From positions 1 through 64,000 of the forward strand of contig CALVKK010000001.1 in assembly GCA_944332645.1 (NCBI GenBank): DNA of 64,000 nucleotides, read 5' to 3'. The notes below the pieces were generated by a model, which made no database searches, was not told where the DNA came from, and saw only the letters and a list, made by a program, of their open reading frames with translations. Numbering within the stretch: position 1 is the first letter of the stretch; the number at the start of each line of letters is the position of its first letter. This document shows positions 8,937 through 17,300 of the stretch, piece after piece. Source of the stretch: an uncultured Bacilli bacterium. GTDB taxonomy: Bacteria > Bacillota_I > Bacilli_A > RF39 > UBA660. A program made the position numbers and the translations under genes.

Positions 8937-9368
8937 ATGTATAATTACTATAACTACCCTAACTATCTTCAGAATAGTAATTTTGAAGGAAAAAATTCAA
9001 GAAATGTGAATTATCAAAATGATAACTTATTCAATCCTTATCAAGGATTAATAAGAGGTAATTTGTTTAAAAACATTTACCAGCCATATAAAAACGAGAA
9101 ACCATATGAAATAAAACCAATGAATGAACAAGCGAAAATGTTGACTGAACTTGATTCACTAGAATTTGCTCTTGTTGATTTAAATCTATATTTAGATGTT
9201 TATCCAGATGATCGGGAAGCAATTCAATTATTCAATCAATATCGTATTGAAAGACAAGATTTATTAAACCAGTATCAAAACAAATATGGACCAATTTTAA
9301 TTAGTAGCGAAGCATTAAACCAAGCGCCTTGGATGTGGGATAACAGACCTTGGCCATGGGAAAATTAA
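8937..9368 (+). CDS. cotJB: Spore coat protein: CotJA-CotJB fusion
   Basis: A 143-residue protein after AGGAGGAAA. Residues about 58-143 are CotJB: LDSLEFALVDLNLYLDVYPDD, FNQYRIERQDLLNQYQNKYGPI and the tail PWMWDNRPWPWEN. The first 55 residues are Tyr/Asn-rich and contain NPYQGLIRGNLFKNIYQPYK, the core of the separate CotJA protein. CotJB is normally about 87 residues, so here the two are one chain. In Bacillus CotJA, CotJB and CotJC form a complex in the inner coat. cotJC follows 12 nt downstream with its own AAGGAGG site. Confidence 0.85.
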   Translation: MYNYYNYPNYLQNSNFEGKNSRNVNYQNDNLFNPYQGLIRGNLFKNIYQPYKNEKPYEIKPMNEQAKMLTELDSLEFALVDLNLYLDVYPDDREAIQLFNQYRIERQDLLNQYQNKYGPILISSEALNQAPWMWDNRPWPWEN

Positions 9369-9450
9369 GGAGGTTTTAATATGTGGAAATACGAAAAAAA
9401 ACTAGAATATCCGATTAATATAACTAAAAAAGATTTAAATTTGGCCAAAA

Positions 9451-9491
9451 GTATGATGGCTCAGTATGGTGGACCTTATCTCAAAAGAGAC
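9451..9491. other. attL, left host-prophage junction
   Basis: The left half comes from cotJC; from 9463 (AGTATGGTGG) onward the sequence equals that at 45628. The right half keeps the TCAAAAGAGAC arm of attP at 9481-9491. By comparison with the attP palindrome the crossover dinucleotide should be GG at 9471-9472, inside Gly codon 31 of cotJC. Confidence 0.8.
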
Positions 9492-9509
9492 AAATTATTT
9501 TTCCCGCAC

Positions 9510-9535
9510 AAAAAAAGAACCAGCACTAAGCTGGT
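9510..9535 (-). terminator. Terminator of the phage late operon
   Basis: Minus strand: 6-bp stem ACCAGC/GCTGGT with a 5-nt loop, then T-rich tract ending in a run of T (A tract at 9510-9517 on the + strand). The endolysin stop codon lies in the loop. It stops late transcription before the attachment site. Confidence 0.85.
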
Positions 9536-10335
9536 ATTTCTAATACTTGTCCTGTTATGATTACATCAGGATCCTTAATATTGTTTAACTTTACTAATTC
9601 ATCTACTGTTGTGTTGTATTTTTTTGCTATTTTATATAATGTGTCGCCTTTTTTGACTTTGTAAGTTGTATAATCTTGTTCAGCTGATATACATTCATTA
9701 CATAATACCCAGGAAAAAATCTCTTTTAATAACAAATTCCCTTTGCTATCAATTTCTTGAATAGTATAGGTTTTATTTTTAACGGAATCAGGTATTTTTA
9801 AGCCTTTATTGTTCCCTTGATAAACAGTAGCACTACTCTTTAAAATAACCTTATTTCCTACCTCAAAATCGATTTTAGAAGGTATCTCAGTTTCTTCTTC
9901 TTCAAATTCAATAGGCAAATATATAAATCCTTGAAAATTTTTGTTATTTTTAGTGTCGTATCCTTTAGTCATATAAAAATTAGTTCCTTTGTAAGCACTA
10001 TTCGAACATTCAAAACTATCTCCATTTATTTTTTCTACTATCGCCACATGACCTGCACCGTCACTGCTATTATGCGTTTTACCTGTTCTATAGCAAGCAA
10101 TGGCTCCCAATTTTGGTGTTTGCCCCTTTTCTAAATTCTTTGTACCATCGTACCAATTTTCTGCATTGCCATAGTATAAACCGTTAGGTATATACTCCAA
10201 TAATTCTAATATACGACCATATGTATATGCAGTGCAATTCGGCATACCATATCCATTTTTGTAATATTCGTTTTTGTTGCTATAATAATTTTCATCGTTT
10301 TTGCTTGGTGCAGTTGTTCTTGGTATAAATTTCAT
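9526..10335 (-). CDS. Endolysin: CHAP amidase/endopeptidase with SH3-like and LysM domains
   Basis: 269 residues without a signal peptide, as expected for a holin-dependent lysin. An N-terminal CHAP domain (about 25-145) has the catalytic Cys34 in [10 protein letters not shown] and His96 in GHVAIVEK. Residues about 155-215 form an SH3-like wall-binding segment, and 223-267 is a LysM repeat ([17 protein letters not shown]) that binds GlcNAc-containing glycan. It is the last gene of the late operon, 13 nt after the holin, with an AAGGAGAG site. A second identical copy lies at 45691-46500. Confidence 0.92.
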   Translation of the reverse strand: MKFIPRTTAPSKNDENYYSNKNEYYKNGYGMPNCTAYTYGRILELLEYIPNGLYYGNAENWYDGTKNLEKGQTPKLGAIACYRTGKTHNSSDGAGHVAIVEKINGDSFECSNSAYKGTNFYMTKGYDTKNNKNFQGFIYLPIEFEEEETEIPSKIDFEVGNKVILKSSATVYQGNNKGLKIPDSVKNKTYTIQEIDSKGNLLLKEIFSWVLCNECISAEQDYTTYKVKKGDTLYKIAKKYNTTVDELVKLNNIKDPDVIITGQVLEIPA

Positions 10336-10348
10336 AAAATCACTCTCC

Positions 10349-10555
10349 TTATTTATTTTTATTATAATTAACGCTAGACACCCCGATAATTGTACCTAAA
10401 AATGTAATTACCGCTGTGCCAATAGTAATCACAGTGTCCGTAAAATTCCATTGTAATGTTGCCCCAATTACGCCAAATAATGTCAACAATGCAGGTAAAA
10501 CAGTTATTACAATCCATTTTAAAATATCGTACATTTTATTACTCACCTTTTTCAC
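10349..10555 (-). CDS. Holin (Dp-1-like family)
   Basis: A 68-residue protein, [15 protein letters not shown] followed by two hydrophobic helices (about 13-35 and 42-60) and a charged tail NYNKNK. The SNKxYDxLKW opening and size match Dp-1-type phage holins, which open the membrane for the endolysin encoded next. The start is ambiguous: GTG at codon 1, GTG at codon 4 (after GAGGTG) and ATG at codon 8 (after AAGGTGAG) are all possible, which could give a long and a short form as in other dual-start holins. Confidence 0.8.
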   Translation of the reverse strand: MKKVSNKMYDILKWIVITVLPALLTLFGVIGATLQWNFTDTVITIGTAVITFLGTIIGVSSVNYNKNK

Positions 10556-10556
10556 C

Positions 10557-11177
10557 TCATTTCATTAATTTTTCTAATTGTTCTTCAACAAAAAATTTTA
10601 ATTTTAACACTTCTTGCTTATTTTTTTCTGTGATGTTATATTTGTTTTTTAAGTATTGTACTGCCAAAAATCCGATTGGTTCGCCATTTTTATTGTTTAG
10701 AATAACATCGTAAAACGAGTTTATTTCCATTTCTTTTTTCAACTGATATGTCGATGGCATTTCATCTTTAATTTCTTCAAGATTCCTAACTTCAAGAAAC
10801 CCATCGTTCATTAGTTTACTAACAAATCTTGACAAGCAACTCAAAGGTATTGATTGTAAATAATTTTGTTTGTGGCTAACACCAGTTCGTATAACTTCGT
10901 AACTACAGCTAGTCTTCAATGCACTTCTTCCATTCGCATAATGACCACCATTATGAAAATCGTAAACTTGTACTCTATCAGCATTTAAAAATTCTTTTAA
11001 ATCTTCCATCTTTGAGATAATAGAATCATCAATATTAACTTGATTCTTTATTTTTTTTGGTAATGTATCTATTTCTTTTTTTGTGTTTTTATAAAGTTTT
11101 ATAATAGCAACAATAATAGCACTAATTGCAAGGATTAAAAGTGAGAAATCATTTAAAAAATTTGCAATATTATTCAT
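10557..11177 (-). CDS. Membrane-anchored GAF-like protein of the lysis cassette
   Basis: 206 residues from the ATG at 11177 (site AGAGGTGAG); the longer frame would overlap the upstream gene. Residues about 7-28 form one transmembrane helix, then a short coiled coil, then a soluble domain with ADRVQVYDFHNGGHYANGR, CSYEVIRTGV and PIGFLAVQYL, which has the pattern of GAF-type sensor domains. Its role is unknown. Location between the receptor-binding protein and the holin suggests a part in lysis timing or a membrane signal, which is only inferred. Confidence 0.6.
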   Translation of the reverse strand: MNNIANFLNDFSLLILAISAIIVAIIKLYKNTKKEIDTLPKKIKNQVNIDDSIISKMEDLKEFLNADRVQVYDFHNGGHYANGRSALKTSCSYEVIRTGVSHKQNYLQSIPLSCLSRFVSKLMNDGFLEVRNLEEIKDEMPSTYQLKKEMEINSFYDVILNNKNGEPIGFLAVQYLKNKYNITEKNKQEVLKLKFFVEEQLEKLMK

Positions 11178-11191
11178 TAACTCACCTCTAT

Positions 11192-13057
11192 CTATTTCCA
11201 ATTTCCAATAGCCAGCCATTCTAGATGACGTTGGAAATTTGGTGCTGTCCCATCTGTTTTTACATTATAAATAAAACCTGATGAATTAGTTTGAATTTGT
11301 GGTGTCGTTAATGTTGTTAATTGTGCAGAACCACCATAACCAGCCCCACCAATATATCTAATTCCTGCTTGAATTCTAATATCGAGTATATCGCTATTTG
11401 AAAACGCCGTTGGAAAATTTAAATCGGCATAGGTTTGATCTGCCGGTGCTACTACAGTACCAAATTGTAACAAAAAGCCTTTTTTATATTTTATATAATT
11501 TCCATTAGAATTTTTATTTTGTTCAATAATAAAATCATCTAATAATTCATCGTTTATATTTATATTCCCTTTAATTTTTATGTCTCCTAAAATTCTAACA
11601 TAAGTTTCAGCAACTCTTATAATTGATTCACCTTTTTCAAGATTAAATGTTGTTATAACGCTCATCAATTTATCTGTCAAAATAAACTCAAAATCATATT
11701 GTTTTTGGTAATTAAATGAACTGCCTAAACTTCCGTTAAAGCTAAAATTGTTTTCATTTGTTGTTAAAGTAATTGTTTGATAATCTCCGTATTCTCCACC
11801 TTTTTCTTTATAGCGATATTTAAATTCTAATGTGTTTGAAGTAGCACCAAATGAAGAATTAAACCAAACACCAGTTAAATCAGCGTTTATCGTATTAGAT
11901 GTCGTTTCAGGTCGACTTAAAGTAAACTTACTGAAATTAGGCTTAATATACTCAATATATTTCCCTAGAGCATTTAAATCATATTCTTCCTCGCCTACCC
12001 AATTACGACTATCTTTTGCCGACACAGTTACGATATTACTATCTATACCACTGTTGAACGTTGTTTCTTGAGCTGTCGAACTTGAATTGCCCCAAACCGT
12101 AGAATAACTTGAAATATCGGCTTGCTGTTGAGCCTGAGCAGTTATTGTTACTTTTGGTTTTGAAATATATTTAATTATTTTGGAACCATCGCCAGTTAGT
12201 GCGATTGTAGTAGCATTAGTATCCACAACTGTTGCCGACACAATAGGTGGGGTCTCTTCTATGTTCAAAGTCAAATCATAGGATTTTTGACCAATTTGTG
12301 TATTTCCAGAATATGTATACGCATATAAAATCCCTAAAACACTCGTAGACGTTTTATTTTTAGAAAGAATTGTTGTTAATTTTTCTGTTGAAATTGTGTA
12401 ACTTATATTTTTGTTGGCGGTTTTATTTGCGATTTCTTCTGTGGTTACTGTTCCATCGGTATTTACTGCATTATAAATTAATGTTGTTGTAAAAGAATCA
12501 TCGGTTTTGTTGATCGCTATATTAATTGGATCGTCAATGTACGTTTTTGAAATAACAACCGTATTTGCTCTTGCTATAGCTGGTAATTCTAAATCAATAT
12601 CAACAACCCAATCTCTTCCTGAAGCACTATTGTGAAATGGTATTAAAGCATAAATTGGTATTGTTTTAGTACCATCGTCTTCATGTTTAATCGTAAAATC
12701 ATAAACGTAAGCACCATCAACTAAGTAAGCACCATCAACTAAACTGCCACTACCACTACCACTTGCTCTTTTAAACGGATAATTATCAGTTAAATAAAAT
12801 TTATCATCAATAGTTGCTTGTCTAAAATCGTAAGAAGTTTTTGAAGTTTTTGTCGAATTGTCAGCTTTCACAGTTAAGGTCTGATTATTTAAATTATAAG
12901 TACTACCAGATAATTTTAAACCCCACGGTCTAATTCTTACCAAAGATGTATTGTTGATTTGATTTTGGCTGACAACCATTACATCAATTCCTGATTCATG
13001 AGAAAATGTAGACGTTTCTGGTGTCCCAGTATACGAATACCATTCACCTATATTCAT
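11192..13057 (-). CDS. Receptor-binding / tail tip protein, DUF859-like
   Basis: A 621-residue beta-rich, Thr/Ser/Asn-rich protein starting MNIGEWYSYTGTP. Its overall pattern resembles DUF859 phage structural proteins, and the last 130 residues (IKYKKGFLLQFGTVVAPADQ to the HLEWLAIGNWK end) look like the C-terminal head domain seen in many receptor-binding proteins. A perfect 18-bp duplication at 12707-12742 doubles LVDGAY near residue 110. Position before the lysis genes and after the coiled-coil fibre protein supports host recognition. Confidence 0.7.
   Translation of the reverse strand: MNIGEWYSYTGTPETSTFSHESGIDVMVVSQNQINNTSLVRIRPWGLKLSGSTYNLNNQTLTVKADNSTKTSKTSYDFRQATIDDKFYLTDNYPFKRASGSGSGSLVDGAYLVDGAYVYDFTIKHEDDGTKTIPIYALIPFHNSASGRDWVVDIDLELPAIARANTVVISKTYIDDPINIAINKTDDSFTTTLIYNAVNTDGTVTTEEIANKTANKNISYTISTEKLTTILSKNKTSTSVLGILYAYTYSGNTQIGQKSYDLTLNIEETPPIVSATVVDTNATTIALTGDGSKIIKYISKPKVTITAQAQQQADISSYSTVWGNSSSTAQETTFNSGIDSNIVTVSAKDSRNWVGEEEYDLNALGKYIEYIKPNFSKFTLSRPETTSNTINADLTGVWFNSSFGATSNTLEFKYRYKEKGGEYGDYQTITLTTNENNFSFNGSLGSSFNYQKQYDFEFILTDKLMSVITTFNLEKGESIIRVAETYVRILGDIKIKGNININDELLDDFIIEQNKNSNGNYIKYKKGFLLQFGTVVAPADQTYADLNFPTAFSNSDILDIRIQAGIRYIGGAGYGGSAQLTTLTTPQIQTNSSGFIYNVKTDGTAPNFQRHLEWLAIGNWK
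12707..12742. repeat. Tandem 18-bp repeat inside the receptor-binding gene
   Basis: Two perfect copies (12707-12724 and 12725-12742) encode LVDGAY twice, next to a Gly-Ser stretch. Slippage at this point keeps the reading frame. The same pair is in copy 2 at 48872-48907. Confidence 0.85.
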
Positions 13058-13067
13058 AATTCACCTC

Positions 13068-14300
13068 CTACAATAAATCCTCTACTGTTTGAATGTTAGA
13101 AACCAAATGGTGTATATCTGTTACTGGTTCTCCATCTTCATCAGTAGCTTTTACAAATTTTAAATAAGCAATTTGAGCTGTATTTGTAACGATTAAATCG
13201 TCAAAACCACTACCTTTATCATTTAAGACTGATTTTAATGTCGTGTAATTATAAACTCTAATACCCTGGTTGTCCAAAGCTGAATTAATAGGATCATTGG
13301 CTGACTGTATCTTTAATTCATCAGTTGTAAATGTGTATTTCATTTCATTTATTGTACTGTTAGCCGTAGATAAATCATTTTTTACTTGATTTAATTCATC
13401 ATTTGTATTTGATAGGTTAGCATTTAAATTTGAAATGTCGTCTTGCTGACTAGCTATGTTGTTTTGGTTTTCAACAACTGCGTTATTTAATTCACTAACG
13501 TTTTGGGATGTTTGTCCGACAGTTATACCAAGTTCAGATGTTGTTTGTTGAACTTCAGTATACTGTTGACCTAATACGCCAATTTGCTCCCCTTGTTCAT
13601 TTACTAATTCTTGAGTTTGAGTTATTTTTGTTGTATGTTCGTCAACATCGCTTTTAATTTCTAATACACTACCGGATAATACAGTCAAATCTTGTCCAAC
13701 TTGAATTGCATATGTATCATCAGTATATTTTAAATTATTTATAAAATCATTTTCAGCAAATGTTTGCCCTGCTGGTTTGCTTATTTGACATATATAAATT
13801 TCATTATTTTTAATCCACATATCGCCATTGTCATAAGGTGGTGTTGGTTGTTCTAAAAACACTCGTCTTTTACTGTCAGCTGTATCTTTTGCTGAATTAG
13901 CTAATGCTAAAGCTTCAGTTAAATCTGAATCAGTTAATTTTAGCCAACTATATATACTATTTTCTAAAGAAAAACGATAAGCATAACCAGTTTCCTTATC
14001 ATAGTATAAATCGCCTAAATGGTTGTTTTTTTCTTCGTCAGTAGACCAACTACTAGCTGGTTCATTTTGCAATGTCGGAACTCCAGAATAAAACCAGGTT
14101 GTAATGTTTCCATCAACCTGGTCTTGAAGTTCTTGGATTGTTTCAGTAACTGAACTAACAAAATCCTTTAATTCATTATTTACTTCCTTTATTTCTTGAT
14201 TTTGCGAATTATAATCTTGCTTTAATTTTTCAATTCCAGCCAGATCATATTTTCTTTCCAAATCTTGAGCTGTTCTAACACCGTTCATATCTTGTTTCAT
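13068..14300 (-). CDS. Tail fibre / adaptor with long coiled coil
   Basis: 410 residues. An N-terminal helical part (1-65) precedes small repeated beta modules (GNITTWFYSGVPTL; HLGDLYYDKETGYAYRF; NGDMWIKNNEIYIC) typical of phage tail appendages, then a heptad-rich region (about 205-315; SELNNAVVENQNNIASQQ) likely to form a trimeric coiled coil. The C-terminus (YTFTTDELKIQS and on) would contact the next protein. The ATG at 14300 overlaps the stop of the preceding gene. It probably links the tail hub to the receptor-binding protein. Confidence 0.65.
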   Translation of the reverse strand: MKQDMNGVRTAQDLERKYDLAGIEKLKQDYNSQNQEIKEVNNELKDFVSSVTETIQELQDQVDGNITTWFYSGVPTLQNEPASSWSTDEEKNNHLGDLYYDKETGYAYRFSLENSIYSWLKLTDSDLTEALALANSAKDTADSKRRVFLEQPTPPYDNGDMWIKNNEIYICQISKPAGQTFAENDFINNLKYTDDTYAIQVGQDLTVLSGSVLEIKSDVDEHTTKITQTQELVNEQGEQIGVLGQQYTEVQQTTSELGITVGQTSQNVSELNNAVVENQNNIASQQDDISNLNANLSNTNDELNQVKNDLSTANSTINEMKYTFTTDELKIQSANDPINSALDNQGIRVYNYTTLKSVLNDKGSGFDDLIVTNTAQIAYLKFVKATDEDGEPVTDIHHLVSNIQTVEDLL

Positions 14301-17300
14301 TAGCTATACACCCTACCATTTCTAACTGTAAATCCTAATTGCTCTAGTATAGTCTTTTTTTCAGCAATAGTCATATTTTGTGAATTAATATATTCTATAA
14401 TTTGGTTATCATAGTCTTTAAAAGAACTATAGTTCAATTTAATCAACATCGCTTTTTGTGGTATTGATAAATTCAAACCATTAACATAATTAATAACAGC
14501 ATATTTTCTTTGATTACTATCTTCATATTGCTCTTTTATATCCTTAATCGCATCGTTATAATTTTGATATTTTGAATAAGTCGTTATTTGAGCTATTGTT
14601 GAATATTTAGCTGGATTTTCATATGAATAATCAATTTCTTCTTTATTAATATAGTAATCACTAGGCGTTCCACCGTCGCTAATGTACATATTAATTTTAT
14701 TGTACTCATCACTCATAGGAATATTTAAAACCTCTTCACGAGCTTTATTATAAGAAAAATTAACTATCTTATTGATAATTTCAGCTTTATTTTCGTCACT
14801 CATAGCATTATAGATTTCATTGTCCAATAAATCTTTAACATTGTCCTCTATAATTTGACCCGATATACTTTGATATTCAGCTTTTTCACTAGCGGATAAA
14901 GTGATTTTATTTCCGTCTTGATTAATATAATAAGGTGCTACTCTAGGCATTATAGTTTTATCGCCAGTTTCTTTATAAAGTCTATAAATTTCACTCGCAC
15001 TTTCACTTATATTTTCTGTACTAACATTAGCCGGGTTAAAGAATACATTGAATATATTATTATTTCCACCATATTTTTGTATATCCCTACCCAATGTGTC
15101 TACACTTGGAGATAAAGTTTGACTTAAAAAAGGAATTTTCGCTTTTACTTTGTTAATCGCGGTTTCCAATGGTTTATCGTATTCAAAGCTTGTCCTTTGC
15201 GTGCCATCAACCATATCAGTTATTTGTTTGAAAAATGTTGGAATTGCGCGAGAAGGTAATCCTAACACTTCTTCCCATAATTTTTCAGGTACAGATCCTG
15301 TGTCGCTGAAAACATTATTTATACTTTCAAAAAACGACTGTTCTAAAACAACATTGAAGCCTTCGTCTAAAGATGATGTTATATTTTCTAATAAACTAGC
15401 TCCTTCTTTTTCTTTTTGAACCATGTTAGCAGTAATTGCTAATGGTGCAGCCAAAGGCTGAGCCCAATCATATGTGAAAGTTTTATCGCCTATTTTTATT
15501 GAATAAGAATTAACCCCTAAAGTATTTTTTAAAAAATTAGATACATCTTTATCGTCGTCACTTTCACCACTTGTAATACCAGCTTTTGCCAAAGCATAAC
15601 CCAATATATACAACATAGTTCCCGCTGTTGCTTTACCTAATGTCTGAACAAAATCGTGTTGTAATTGCGGAGTAAATTGTCCATTAGTTAAACTTCTTTT
15701 AAATCTTATTCCTTTATTTATGCTGTTTATTAAGCCAACTGGAGAATAATCAACAATAGCTTTAGTTAAATTAGCTGGCGTTTTAGCAAACGGTATTAAA
15801 ATATCTCCTAATCCGTATTCTTTACCCATATTCATCATTCTTCTTATATTCATAACAAAGCGAGTGTAATTATTATTATCTTGCCATGTTCTTTGTAATG
15901 CTTCAGAAGTGGCAATATCAATCATATCTTGTGTTACTTCAGTAGTATTGTTTAAAACCATTTGATTGTTTATTGAGTTAACAAAAGAAGCTTCATAAAA
16001 TCCCCTATCTCCAGCATCCAACATAAAACTCAAAAAATTGTCTACTCTATTTAAAGCTTTACCTATCTTTGTATTATCATTAAAGGACTTACCCTGACTG
16101 ATCTCAAAACGATTACCTTCGATATTTCTTGTGTTAATGCCTTTTTTTAAATCATTGTAACTTTCAAATAATCCTTTCTTAAACCCTTTACCATAATTTT
16201 TCAATGATGTTGTTCCTGTAGTTCTAACGTTAGTTGATTTCGCTAATCTTTTATCTACTATACTACCAATCAAATCACTAAATGAATTTACTGGAGCAAT
16301 TAAAGCATTACCTACTACATTTCTAACTTGTGTTTTAGGATTGAATAACATAGATATACGCATCCAAGCTTTAATTCCGGCTCCTTTTTGAGGTGGTAAC
16401 TTGTCTGTCATTACTTTTTGAATTTCAGCTAATTTTACTCTTTTATCATATCCGTCTTGCATTTGAGATACTTCTTGCATTGTATCTAAAATAAACTGTG
16501 TTTCTTGTGGTGTTAATTCAAAATCGCTTTTATATTTATTTATCCAATTTTGACTCTTGTTCTTTACCATACGCTGAAATGCTTCATCTAATTCTGACTG
16601 AGCATAATATACCATACCTTCTGGAGTTAAACGATTTAAAATATTAAATGCTTGAACGGTTTGACCAGCTTTGGTACCCATATCACGCAATTTTTTTGCA
16701 ACTTGTACCATAGAATGATTTAATTCATTTTTTGTGTTTAAATCAGTTGTTTTAGAAATTTGATCTTGATATTGTTTTAACAAAATCCATCCTTCTGCCA
16801 CATCAATACTATCTGCATTTTCAGATTCTTGTCTAAACCATCTTTCTACTTCACTTTTACCATTAGTGTTTAATCTTTCAAATGCTTGATTTAAGCTTTC
16901 TTCATTTGTGACTTCTCTATAATAACTAACATCCTCATCAGATAATATAGCATTTTTACTATCTTCATTTAACATATTAGTTTTATTTCTAATATTACTA
17001 GCAAACTTACTCTTACCATTACCAGTTGAAACGTTAGCATTTTGTAATATTGGTGTTGTATTTGCATCTTCTTTTGTTAAATTAGATATTTCAGCAGGAT
17101 TTAATGTTTTTCTAGTTGGTAATTTAGTATTTTTCAATTCCATTTTTCTTATATCTTCTTGAGTTGGAACTTTTATATCTCGTGTATTATTTGATTGATT
17201 TTGCATATTAATATTATTAGATGATTGCATAATTTGACTATTGTCTAAATTTGTGCTATCATTTACATATAAAGAACTCGTATCGCTGTCCGTTTCGGAC

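Larger units (their letters stand above)
9381..9560 (+). pseudogene. cotJC: cotJC (manganese-catalase-like coat protein) interrupted by prophage
   Basis: The frame starts MWKYEKKLEYPINI and reaches LAKSMMAQYGGP, the conserved N-terminus of CotJC. Native sequence ends at about codon 31; from 9463 the DNA is identical to the prophage end at 45628, so the remaining codons to the TGA at 9558 are chimeric and meaningless. CotJC is about 190 residues and adopts the manganese-catalase fold, so this fragment cannot work. The rest of cotJC should lie past the right prophage end, outside the window. Precise excision would rebuild the gene. Confidence 0.85.

Noticed and set aside
1..9400. Mycoplasma-type genetic code (TGA as Trp)
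   Set aside because: TGA is used as a true stop in coupled ATGA overlaps (spmA, SDR gene, terL) and Trp codons are TGG.
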